This document shows, in pieces, positions 44,611 to 55,244 of a stretch of DNA of 64,000 nt. The notes beneath the pieces were generated by a model, which had not been told where the DNA came from, ran no database searches, and was given only the letters and a program-made list of their open reading frames with translations. A program made the position numbers and the translations under genes. The stretch comes from Metridium senile. Its lineage: Eukaryota; Cnidaria; Anthozoa; Actiniaria; Metridiidae. Position 1 is the stretch's first letter, and each line of letters starts with the position of its first letter. The DNA lies in assembly GCA_949775045.1 (NCBI GenBank), contig OX459103.1, positions 8,403,842-8,467,841 of the forward strand. Direction: 5' to 3'.

Positions 44611-46881
44611 ATAGAGTTTTGGAGCGCTAACATGATATTTAGCTTTTTAAAGGCCAATAGCTAGGATAAGTATTAATAAACTATTAATGACAAATCAGAC
44701 CCGTTATTTGATGCTGTAACTATGTGAAAATAAATATCTAAATAATTAAAAAAAAACAGTCCAATAAAAGTAACCAATAAATGGGCGTGGCCGTTCTTTA
44801 AGATTTGTTATACATGCTGGTTGTTGGAATAGCAATGTATTAGACGATAACTGACGATATACTTAAATTCCATTCTGTAACTGTATCATATAAATATGTT
44901 TGCGGTTTTGTCGATTTTCTTAATTCCCAGTATTTCCAAATTTCGTCAAGGAAGAGTGAACCATTGAAAATCGTTTTACTTGAATGTACATCGCCAAAAG
45001 GTAAACAGATTAAGATTAACTTCTACCTGAACCAAGATCTCTAAATTACAGCTATCGCAATCCAAGAACCTATGATCTATTTTAATGTAGAATTAATCGT
45101 TTCAAGTACAGTTTCATATACCCAAATGTGTCAACAAACAAATTGTTAATTATAAATACTAGTTTTAGTAACGATAGTTTTGTACTTCTTATCATATATA
45201 TATATACGTACATAATTATTTTAGTATTTTGTGTAAAATCCTGCACGTTTTTCAAACCTGAAAGGGTTTGCAAGTCTCTGATTATTCAATAAAGATGTTA
45301 TTATTACAGTTTTGCGGTTTTTGTCGAATGTTTGTGCGGTATTGCGGATACCACTACCCCACAATGTCCCACTCTCTATATGGATGCATGCAAGGGCACA
45401 CAAACCTGAATCTTCTATGAAGCCTTTGTCGCCGAGATAATGGTTCTATATATTGCAAATATTAAAAGAATTCGTTTAATAAAGAATAAAGATATAACAT
45501 GGGCGTGGTTTTGCCCTGTACATATCGTTATCGTAGTATATAGGTCCAGGAATGCATGTTTCATATCAATTGATGAATTAGTTCGATAAAGACTTATGAT
45601 GCAATTGTTAAATCTTGAAGTCTGGAATTCTTCTACATTGCATGTGAAGGCCACAACTTTGATTGATTCAAACTTAGTTTACATTTAATGGTTTTTATAC
45701 TTGTATTTTTATATACATGATGAATGAAAAGCTACTCTGTAGAGAGGTCATAATTGAACCATTAATCCATTATAGACATCAACACCATCAGTCTTTCTCA
45801 ATTAAGAGCGAGTCCGCGTGAAAACCATGCAGACCAGTCTACACCGTACATCACCGATTTTCTTCAAACTTAGCTCGATTGTACATCTTAGTTAACTTAT
45901 TACTTTGGTGAATTTTTTTGGCTTTAAATTAAAAAGGCTTAAAGTTACAACCGTTTGAGTATTTTACCCTAAAAACGGTCAAAATTTGCATAAAATATAC
46001 CTAAAGTTTTACGGCCTCGTATTTCCTTTGCAGATTGTTTCCTGCACCAATATTCTGCCCACGTTTAGCACATTATCTTATTAGTACTTTAAGTTGAATA
46101 AAAAGTCGTGAAACAAATATTGGGTTGTTTTATAAAGGGTTGAGTTATTGCTATTTTTCAGCTTTGACGAAAAGTGTAAAAATATACTCTAGAAAAGAGC
46201 TATTTGCACCTATCCGGCAGTTATTCATATAACTTTGAAACCTTTATCAGATAGTATGATGATAGAGACAATGTTTTATCGAAAAAAAAGTCTGTAAAGT
46301 ATTTATTTTTCAAGCGAAAAATAACTAAGAAAATGATGAAATTTACATTGTTTGAAGTTGTCACGTGACAAAACTAAATATACAACAAATCTACAACACG
46401 TTAAATATGATCCCAATATAATGATAATAATCATAATAATCAATTATATGAATTAAAATAATGATATTCATCATTATATAAGATAATGTTACAACAAATA
46501 ACTAAGTTTTAGGCTTGTAAGCCGAATACAGTAATGTTTTGTCTGTCTACCTTCGGCTTTCCTATGTCTGGTAAAAACGATATTTCATAATATTTTTTTC
46601 ACAATATATTATCATTTTTTGAAATAAAATAATTTTTACAGTATTAGAATTATGCATTTATTAACCTCACACACAACATGTTAAAGAAATTATTGAGCTC
46701 ATGCGGTTGCTAAAAACAGAAACAGACAAAGTAACAGTGTACTATATAAAACTATGTAACCTTTTTGATTTACTATTTTCCTGATTATGATCACTCTCCA
46801 GGGATATGAATACGTTTTCATAAAAATGTATTGTTAAAGTTATAGCAAGACACATTTTAATAAAAGACATATATTTTGCTT

Positions 46882-47979
46882 GGGTCGCGATAAAAAGCTG
46901 AAACTGAAACGGCTGAAAGAGCTGAAAGAGCTGAAAGAGCTGAAACAGCTGAAACAGCTGAAACAGCGGAAACAGCTGAAATACTGCACATTTTTTACAT
47001 TTTTTAAATAATTAGTATAATTATAAAACAAGCAGTATATAAATTTGCATATAAATAAGCAAATATAAATAACTTGCATATAATAAGCAGTATATAAATA
47101 GTATACAAACATGTCCCCGAGTATCATGCTTTTCATATGCTGTATATCCACAAATTGTCCATCCGTTAAAAATTATGATTGCTTTTCAGAGCTGCCAAAT
47201 CGCTGTTTATAACTTACGCGCGAGTTTGACATGAAAGGTCAACGTCACGCTCATTTCAGATCTTTATTGAAATGCTTATCCTCTTCCTTTCTTGTTTAGA
47301 GATTGTTTCACACTCTTATATTTCGTTCAATTCCTTTCGTTTCCAATGTAAATGGGGATTGAAATAATACTTAGTTTGAAAAATTGTACACGCGTCGATT
47401 AGTGAAATAAAGTGGCCTTCATCAGTTGTTACATGAAAGAAAACTCCGCGCGCTGTTTTCTTCAAAAATTTGTACAAGATTACTTGCGTATATATGATTA
47501 AAAAAAGATAGCTTTTGTACTTACTCTGCATTTTTAGCTATTTGGATGTCGCATATGGCGACAAAATAGGGAGAACCGGTAATCAAACAAAATCAAAATC
47601 ATTTTAAAGTTAGCGAATAATTATACGAGTAAAACCTTTTGTATGTGAAGGCTGACTATAATCTAAATGAGCTGTAGATGCTTACACGCCATACAGCAAC
47701 CTCAACATATACAACCATTTCACCTAAATAACATTAACATTTGATAACGATAGTCGATATTTGTGTCGGTGAAGAGAACTGAATAACTGAATTATATAAT
47801 TTTTAAAACGATCATATAGGAAGCCGGAAATTGGCAAACAACTTCGTGTTTATGATATTTTTGAAAAAAATGTAAAACATTTGGGGTATTTCAGCTGTTT
47901 CAGCTGTTTCAGCTGTTTCAGCTCTTTCAGCTGTTTCAGCTCTTTCAGCCGTTTCAGTTTCAGCTTTTTATCGCGACCC
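46882..47979. mobile_element. 1.1-kb Mutator-like element with 9-bp-repeat TIRs
   Basis: Both ends read GGGTCGCGATAAAAAGCTG inward, then eight or so CAGCTGAAA-type nonamers (about 100 bp TIR). The flanks are the identical 10-mer TATTTTGCTT (46872-46881 and 47980-47989), a target duplication. Long TIRs with a 9-10 bp duplication are the mark of Mutator-like elements. The interior is AT-rich, with no transposase. Confidence 0.85.
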
Positions 47980-48090
47980 TATTTTGCTTCAAGTGTTCTC
48001 TTTGTTGTTTTGCATAAATTTGAAATTGACATTCGACTAATTGGCATGTTTGGTAGACACCGACATTAATTCTCATTTTACGTGCATTAG

Positions 48091-48534
48091 TTGAGGTTAA
48101 TTTTGACATACAGTATTTATTTTATGTCGGTTTTCTCTTTTCACAATCTTTCTGTGGAAAATTATGGAAGTTTTCGAAGAAACAATGACACCTGTTTTGT
48201 TTTGCTACCTTTAAAATCTTGTACAAAGATTATCTGCACCCATCTACTTGGCTGTTTAAAAACTTCTTCCAAAGATGTGAAGTACGAGTGGGAACTTTGT
48301 CTTTTAAGAGCTGGTGTTTTTAAAACTGAAAATACAGATGATATGACAATATGTCCGCTGCATAGAGACCACTTTGGTTTAGGCTGGCGTCCCAGTCGAG
48401 TCTGTAAGCATCCTCAACACGATTCTAAACAAAAGCCTGCCAGAGGTGGACATGCAAAGCGTATTTCTCAAGAGATGTTCGAAACATGGGGAATGTTATG
48501 CGAAATTGGTCAAGGTATTGTTACATCTAAGTAA
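48091..48534 (+). CDS. ORF with CPLH...WRPS..C Cys/His motif, transposon-borne
   Basis: A 147-codon frame, the longest non-repetitive ORF of the intergenic block. Its second half reads TICPLHRDHFGLGWRPSRVC, then KHPQH, a Cys/His pattern that could bind zinc and that I associate with repeated uncharacterised cnidarian proteins, some on transposons. It then continues GHAKRISQEMFETWG. A good donor (GGTCAAG|GTATTG, 48512-48525) suggests the frame is one exon of a longer protein. The N-terminal Met is uncertain, because the region before about codon 25 may be intronic. It lies inside the 5.5-kb TTAA element. Confidence 0.45.
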   Translation: MRLILTYSIYFMSVFSFHNLSVENYGSFRRNNDTCFVLLPLKSCTKIICTHLLGCLKTSSKDVKYEWELCLLRAGVFKTENTDDMTICPLHRDHFGLGWRPSRVCKHPQHDSKQKPARGGHAKRISQEMFETWGMLCEIGQGIVTSK

Positions 48535-49548
48535 GGGTTGCATTTTCGATCCCATCTGAGTTTCGGTGAAATTAAAAATACTAATTAATAGTTTATTATA
48601 TCGTTTAAAGGAATTTTCATTGAATACTATATATATTGACAACTAGTATTGAAGAGCTTTGAATTGAGCCGTTTCTTTTTTACGTTGATATATCTAGTGA
48701 GTGAATAAGATGAATCTGGATTACCATCGATTTTTAAGTATTAAAATACTTGCCATTCCCGCCAAACGACTGTGAAGCGATTCTCTTCCGTCAATCAAAC
48801 ATAATTGGTCTAGTCTAGTGATAATTACTATAAACAACTGACAATGTGAACAAAAAAACAGCTAGGTAAAAAATATTATTTCAAATAGTTGGTCCAAAAA
48901 ATATACATTTATTTAGTTTTAACGTTCTGATACCCGTAGAATACATCGTTAGGCTAAAATTTGTTTTCACTGACATTAGTATGCAAATATTTTAATAGAC
49001 AATTTGTTTGACGGAAGAGAATCGCTAACTCACTTTACAATCTCTGTTGGGCCGGCATTATTTTATTTTATTGTTATTATCACTATTATTTCATTCCATT
49101 TTTTATGTCATAATAACATGCTTTTCTGAAAGTTAACTCTAAAATGGTTAACGACCGGGAACCAGTTCATGACAGTTGATTGTTTAGTACTGATAACCAC
49201 ACTTGGCTACGCTGTCGTTGTCATTTGGATAATTTCCACGTTTTCGACTTTTATTTTATGAATCTGCTGTCTTAACAATTTAAGTTTCGAATATTTATAC
49301 ATATTAAAATCAACTCAAGGCTCTTTGTTGTAATTTGAACCATTTGATCAGCTTAGCATTATCGTTGATGCAAACTCGGCATGTTTTTGTGTGTATTTCT
49401 TTCGAAAAAAAAAAAAAAAAACAGCGTATAGTTAAGATATTTTAACATTGTACATTTATGACTTCTTAAATCGCCCTACTTCATTAGCTGTTGTTTTTAG
49501 GTAAGTATTTTAAAACTTATCGGCTTTTTTAGTCGCAAATGGTCATTA

Positions 49549-50716
49549 TGCACTAGTCAAAGTAAACCCCCACCCCCCCCCCCCCCCCCCAACCCGGGAC
49601 AGGGTGGGGATAAGTGGGGCATTTGAAAAATTGACTTGGCAAATGTTGGTAAATACCCCACTTAGTGGGAGAGAAATGGAAATCAAATCCCCGACCCCCT
49701 GGAGTCAAAAATGATAATAAAGTAAAACTGTTAGAATATACGTGAAACTTTATAAGTGAAAAAAAAAAGCGATTTTGTACAAAATCCTTTGTTTTCTATA
49801 GCTTAATTAGCAATCTTTTGTGCAAAATTGCATTTTGTGTTTCACGGATATATTGTTTACACTTTTATAAAATAAAAACAAAAATAAAATTATCTTTAGA
49901 TAAGTATATATATATGGTTGAGTCATCATAGCAAATAGCTTTTATTTCAAATTTTAACATTTTAAGCATACTGGGCAAAACCATTGACCAGGTGGGGCCA
50001 CATTAATGCCAACACAGTCGAAATGAAACCATATACAATCTTGCATTGATTGCTGTCACAAGCAATCATGTCACCCTCCTCTGGCCAACCACACAAACAA
50101 AACACATCTTCATCTTCAGCAAACAACATTTCAGGAGACTGCTTAGCTCTGTTAGCTGCTGCTGGCTGGTTGACTGCTGCTGGCTGAACAAAGCCCGTGT
50201 GGGGTGGTCTTACCTTTTAGGGTCTGAAATCACCATCTGAGTTAATTTATGCGTACTTTTTTCAAAACCGTCCGTCGAGCACCCCTATCATTTTTTGAGG
50301 GAGTCCCCCCCACCCCCCCGGGGGAACAAAGCTATCGACTTGCTTGGCTTTTTAATACCTTGTTTTTCAGCGTTTTTGTCATCAATGCATTCCAGTTTTG
50401 TATGACTGACCTTGCGGTTCAACAAATCTGTGGGGGGCTCCTTGACTTTCATATAGAGCCACAGGGAGCCCAAGCTATCTTTGAAGTGATTTTTCATTTC
50501 CAGTCCTTCTCCTAAGAGAATGTTTAGTTTCCAGGCCTCTTCTTAATACTCGAACCAATCCCGACCTAATGCCCCACTATATTAACACACTAGTAAAATA
50601 TTCACTTTATCCCCACCCCCTTGGGCACCATTGCTTGACAAAAGTGATCCCAAGCCCCACATTGCCCCCACCCTGTCCCGGGTTGGGGGGGGTGGGGGTT
50701 TACTTTGACTAGTGCA
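49549..50716. mobile_element. 1.17-kb element, TGCACTAGTCAAAGTAAACC ends
   Basis: TGCACTAGTCAAAGTAAACC plus a C-run and CAACCCGGGACAGGGTGGGG at the left are mirrored by CCCCACCCTGTCCCGGGTTG plus a G-run and TACTTTGACTAGTGCA at the right. TTA on each side fits a 3-bp Harbinger-type duplication. It contains a degraded PHD-finger frame on the minus strand and a piece of the G-tract MITE (50214-50335). Confidence 0.8.
49969..50200 (-). pseudogene. broken PHD-finger fragment
   Basis: On the minus strand the frame reads [19 protein letters not shown], then SNQCKI. After a one-base shift near 50034 it continues as [20 protein letters not shown] and VCLK. The spacing of Cys and His (C-x-C, C..C, H-x2-C, C-x2-C) is that of a PHD zinc finger. 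PHD fingers occur at the C-terminus of several cnidarian DNA-transposon proteins. The frameshift marks it as dead. Confidence 0.75.
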
Positions 50717-51399
50717 TTAGTCTTATAATTGGATACGTGTAAAAACGCGAAATTCGTGATACTGTATCTCTTCACCCTTAAAACTTTACAGAAATTTTTT
50801 TCTTTGTATTTGTTAGCCATTATCAGTTGTACATAAAAGTCAAACTTTGTCGTTTTAAAAAGTTGCCGGATCTTGTATATCGAATTTTTAAGAATGCATA
50901 CTCAAAATGTAGATTTCATAGCCTGATATGTAAATAAGCAAATATTTTCTTTAAATAAATCTTTTGATACTTTGATAGTGTCGTTGTATTTATTATATGT
51001 TGTAGTAGGTCTGTACGAATTCCAGGTAAGAAAAAAGCTATATTTTTAGAGAAATTGATTTGTAAAGTTGGTGTAAATTTCAAGCAATTTTTATCGTTCG
51101 TCTGACTACATTCCCTTAAACCTCGATATCTGCTAGAGAATTTAATATTTTTGTTTTATATTGCACACAGTTAATATTTACACTAAAATACATATCTCAG
51201 CCAAAAATGAAAGAAATCGGTGATACCCGTTGTAGACACATTTTTCGATTTTGCATGGTTTTCACACGGACTCGCTCTTAAGACTACACCCCCCCCCCCC
51301 CCCCCGAACGATCATACCTCAACTACATAAACCATTATTATTATAATTGATTTTGATGTAAGCAAATGTATGATAAGTATTATATTTTTATCATGCTCA

Positions 51400-51685
51400 C
51401 ACTGCAAAAACGGCCGAGTAGCTACAACACAGTATATTGCGTTAACCATGCATTCAGGATGACACTTTATAGTGAGTAAACACAACTCTATAGTGAGTAA
51501 TCCCAACTCATTATTGAGTAAAAGTGAGGTTAAACTCAATATATTGAGTACATTGTACTCAATGGTGCGTCTTCATCTATGTTTACTCTCAATAATGAGT
51601 TGGGTTTACTCACTATAAAGTGTTATCCTGAATGCATGGTTAACGCAATATACTGTGTTGTATCTACTCAGCCGTTTTTGCAGTG
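51400..51685. mobile_element. MITE, ACTGCAAAAACGGC family, copy 2
   Basis: CACTGCAAAAACGGCCGAG and the inverse CAGCCGTTTTTGCAGTG are the ends. The inner arms carry ACAACACAGTATATTG and CATGCATTCAGGATGACACT. Length and arm content match copy 1 at 1463-1747. Confidence 0.85.
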
Positions 51686-51689
51686 CATG

Positions 51690-51949
51690 GTTGTCACTAT
51701 CATCACCTACCACTGTTATTATTGTCATCACTTTTGTCGTATTATTATGGTACACATCATACAGGAACGCTGTCATCATCATTATCATTTTCAATCGCTT
51801 TACCATCACCAACACCTTCATCATACTTGATCATCACCATCATCATCAGCACCATCATGATCACTGTCATCATCATCACCGCTACCACCACCGCCATTAT
51901 CATCATAATCATCGCCTTCATCATCATCATCTTCATCAACACCACCACC

Positions 51950-52035
<86 letters not shown>

Positions 52036-52110
52036 CATTGCCTTCCTAATCATCTTCATCAGCATCAGCATCACCATCATCATCATCACCCTTATCACCA
52101 TTACCTATCA
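51690..52110. repeat. (ATC)n and (ATA)n microsatellites
   Basis: ATCATC-rich sequence surrounds about 29 pure ATA units (51949-52035). The long Asn, Ile and His frames are artefacts. From 52111 to 53330 I see no gene, apart from possible unrecognised 5' untranslated exons. Confidence 0.9.
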
Positions 52111-53345
52111 AAACTATTTACTCTTATAAGACTTCCCAGTATTAAACAACTCCATCCTTTTCAAAGTATAATACATTATTGTTCCTTCAACAATCAAAAC
52201 CCATTGTTCCACTCCAATATATGTGGCAACCATCTCCTCCAAACCGCCACTTGTAACACTCCACAAGTGTCGGTTGGTTGTCAGTGATGGAGTGATTTTT
52301 CACACGTCTATTGATGATCAAATACTTGAGTTGATTGGTTGATACTTATCGTAGGCTGAGCCTGAAGGCATGGGGCATATAGACAACGCTACAAGAGAAC
52401 GCGGATGACATTGGCACGCATTTATTGACCAACTCTAGCAGCAGCTGCAGACCACAGTGTTGCATTTTAACAACAAGAGGAAAACAAGGCTTATGCATTA
52501 TCTAACAGTAACAGGAGCATAGAGTGTCTAATAAGAGCAGTGTAGTGACTCTTATTAACAACAGACGAAACAGAGTAAGTATTTGATGCACGTAATTATC
52601 AGTCTCTTGCACATTATCAACTGCTACTAAGTCTTCCACATATTACTCAAGTAAAACTGAGGTGTAAGAGTATCAGTTCTTAGATTCCTACCAAGAGGGG
52701 CTAAACCCATCTATACCTATTTGATTAGGGGTCATATATGTGCTTGGGTATATCTAATGTACATTGCTGGACTATCAAATGCCTCAGGACAAAAACAGTT
52801 TAATCTTGTTCGAAGTTGAAACTTAAATTCAGTAAAAGAGACACCTACATTAAAGAACCAGTGACTTTTCATGTCAGTCTGAAGTAGTTTTATATAAGAT
52901 GTATGTCAGATATTGCGCCGATACGGCAAACTTTAAGCCTCAAGTTGAGTTTCTACTCTGGCTCATTTATGCAGGTTAACTGTTCTGCCCACTAAGGTTT
53001 GTACTTATACTATTATTGAGACTTTGTTGATAATAATACAGACGAAATATCCCCACTAGTTTACAAGTAGCATACCGGTTATAAGGACGATCTTTTACTA
53101 TTGATTCATTCAGTATTAGTTTTCCTTCGTACGAAGTCAGGGACACCACAACAGCGTACGATGCCAATTGATAGTGGGCCCTGTAGTATATCTGAGACCT
53201 GCCTGTTGTGCCGGGAGACAATCCCCTACTCCTTACCTTGCGAATAACACAACAGTTGTACTGCATGTATCATTAATATATTATTATCATTGTAAAGCGT
53301 GTTGTATTGATCAGTTTTTGTTGCCTATTCTTTCCCCAGACCAAT

Positions 53346-53456
53346 ATGATGTCAATTAAGTTGTGTTGCTTGGTGTTGCTCTGCCTCTCATTTGTAGAAG
53401 TAAGCTTTGCCAACAAGACAAAAGGAAGACAAAGAAGATACAGAAACCAATATTCT
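53346..53456 (+). CDS. candidate alternative first coding exon with signal peptide
   Basis: A 37-codon frame starts MMSIKLCCLVLLCLSFVEVS, then FA|NKTKGRQRRYRNQYS and a strong donor (TCT|GTAAGT) in phase 0. It has a typical signal peptide and a basic RQRR processing-type motif. The ATG follows a good acceptor (CTATTCTTTCCCCAG at 53324-53338), so a non-coding exon probably lies upstream. Phase 0 fits the exon at 60210. It may be an alternative N-terminus of the C1q-like gene, or the start of an unrelated small gene. Confidence 0.45.
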
Positions 53457-55177
53457 GTAAGTACACAAATAAACATATTATAAAGTACAAACACTACACC
53501 TATATACCTTCCTTGGTTAGAAGAGTCTCCGGATCGCTTTGCCATATCTGTCATTTTCTTGTCACAATTCGACACAAAAGAACTTTGTAGCAGGGAGTCA
53601 TTTATTTCTTTAGTTCATCTCCACCTTATATAAATACAGTTTAGTGTACAGTGTATTATAAAAAATAATATAAAAGATGGAGCTCAGGGCAAAAGACAGT
53701 TTTAACTAATGAATATGAGAATCATATACCCAATCAAACTGCTAATGTGTCGGCATAGTTACTGTAACTATATGTTTAAAAGTCACCCGCAATTTCTAAA
53801 ACACTCTATGAATTCATCTCTATATGAATCCAACAAAGTGTACTGTGTAAAAGAGTAATTATTCCCTACTGGAGGAGGCTTTTTCTCACCTGTTCTCTTT
53901 TCTTTTGTTTTTGAATATTATTTGCATGGTAAACGTTTGGATTCTGTACCGCTTACGCAATTACTCAACATGAATTTGCTTACTTCAAAATGTTGCAAAT
54001 ATCTTTTTGTTGAAGCTATATCAATTCCTCATCATGATTGTAAGCGTCCGTATATATATATAAAAAACCCTGTAAACACATTGAGAAGTATGTGAAAATA
54101 ACAAACCATTATATAACATAGATATGTAGTAGTTTGTAGACTTTATAAATATGTGTGAGCTAGAGAGAGAATTTATGCAAAGGACATTTGTGTACATTTA
54201 TTTTGTACACTTCTTCTCTATAGTGAACTCCTCTACAACCCTTACCAAATAATTTATATATTTCTATCAATTTACAAGTATGGAAAATGTATCATGAAGC
54301 GAACAATTAACAGAAACAAAAATACTCGAGTGCTTTAAGGAGACGACATTTGGAACAGTATGTGAGGCTTTTACACCCCAGTCGGGGCAAAATGTAGAAA
54401 AAATTGATACCGACCAATTATTCAATATTAGTTTAACTTTTTCCCATCAATTAGTGTTATAACCTACTAATGGAGGTTATTAAATAGTATACCTAAGGTC
54501 AAAGCATTTTTAATTAGATATTTTGCTGTACCAACGGATCGCTAACTGACTAACACTTTTCCACACCACACAGCATACAAGATAAGAAGAAAGTAGAGTA
54601 CACAATAAACCTACGTTGGACTTCGGAATACAGCGCACATAGTTGTGTTAATTGAAAAAACAGTCCGTTTTGTTTGTCTATTTTGCGTGTTTTCATTGTA
54701 AACGAATGTATCATTTGCTATCTATATACGATGTTTTCCAGACCGGCTATAAGCCCCTCCCCTGTAATTAAGAACCTAATGGGTTTATTAACGAAGCCCT
54801 TGGCATTTGACGACTGAGGCGTTGACGTTATACAGACTTCGAAACACATCGTGGTCTTCTCAACTGCACTTCAAGTGATCTAGACATGATCAGGAAACGG
54901 TCTAAATAAGATTTATAGACCACAGCTTACGACAGAAGGATCTACCTTTGTAGCAAGCGACTACACGGAAATGCATTAGGGACATCTTAAACCGATATGG
55001 AAGTTCTTTGGCAGAATTGATCTCTCAGACAAAAGTTATTTCACCCGCAGACATCGTGTCATTTTGTTTTTTTTAATCGCTCCAAGTGCCAAGGCCTTTA
55101 AAGTGATTTTTTTCTAAGCGATGTGCACTGCACTGCTCCCTCGGCCTGTCCGGAAGATTGGGTTTCTCAGTGACCTT

Positions 55178-55244
55178 CCATTTAAATACCAGTGCTCAAG
55201 TATGCGTAGTAGCAGTCTTGCCCTGGTATTCTAACTTGTACATC
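55178..55244 (+). promoter_or_regulatory. possible 5' leader/core promoter of the C1q-like gene
   Basis: CCATTTAAATACC at 55177-55189 is a TATA-like word 56 bp before the ATG at 55245. The stretch 53457-55177 has no recognisable gene. Confidence 0.3.

Larger units (their letters stand above)
45802..51281. mobile_element. 5.5-kb TTAA element (Kolobok-like?), with nested insertions
   Basis: Ends are TTAAGAGCGAGTCCGCGTG and the inverse CACACGGACTCGCTCTTAA. The imperfect inverted repeats extend about 80 bp, including AAAACCATGCA and ATCACCGATTT. The terminal words match the 1.6-kb element at 38532 (TTAAGAGCGWGTCC). Inside are a Mutator-like element (46882-47979), a Cys/His-rich ORF (48091-48534, plus) and a 1.17-kb inverted-repeat element with a broken PHD finger (49549-50716). 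TTAA duplications with such ends fit the Kolobok superfamily, but I see no transposase core. Confidence 0.7.

Noticed and set aside
51655..52287. 210-residue Asn-rich ORF
   Set aside because: (ATA)n/(ATC)n microsatellite.
53363..53590. 75-residue ORF overlapping the candidate first exon
   Set aside because: Out of frame with the signal-peptide frame and without an N-terminal signal or a donor-compatible end.
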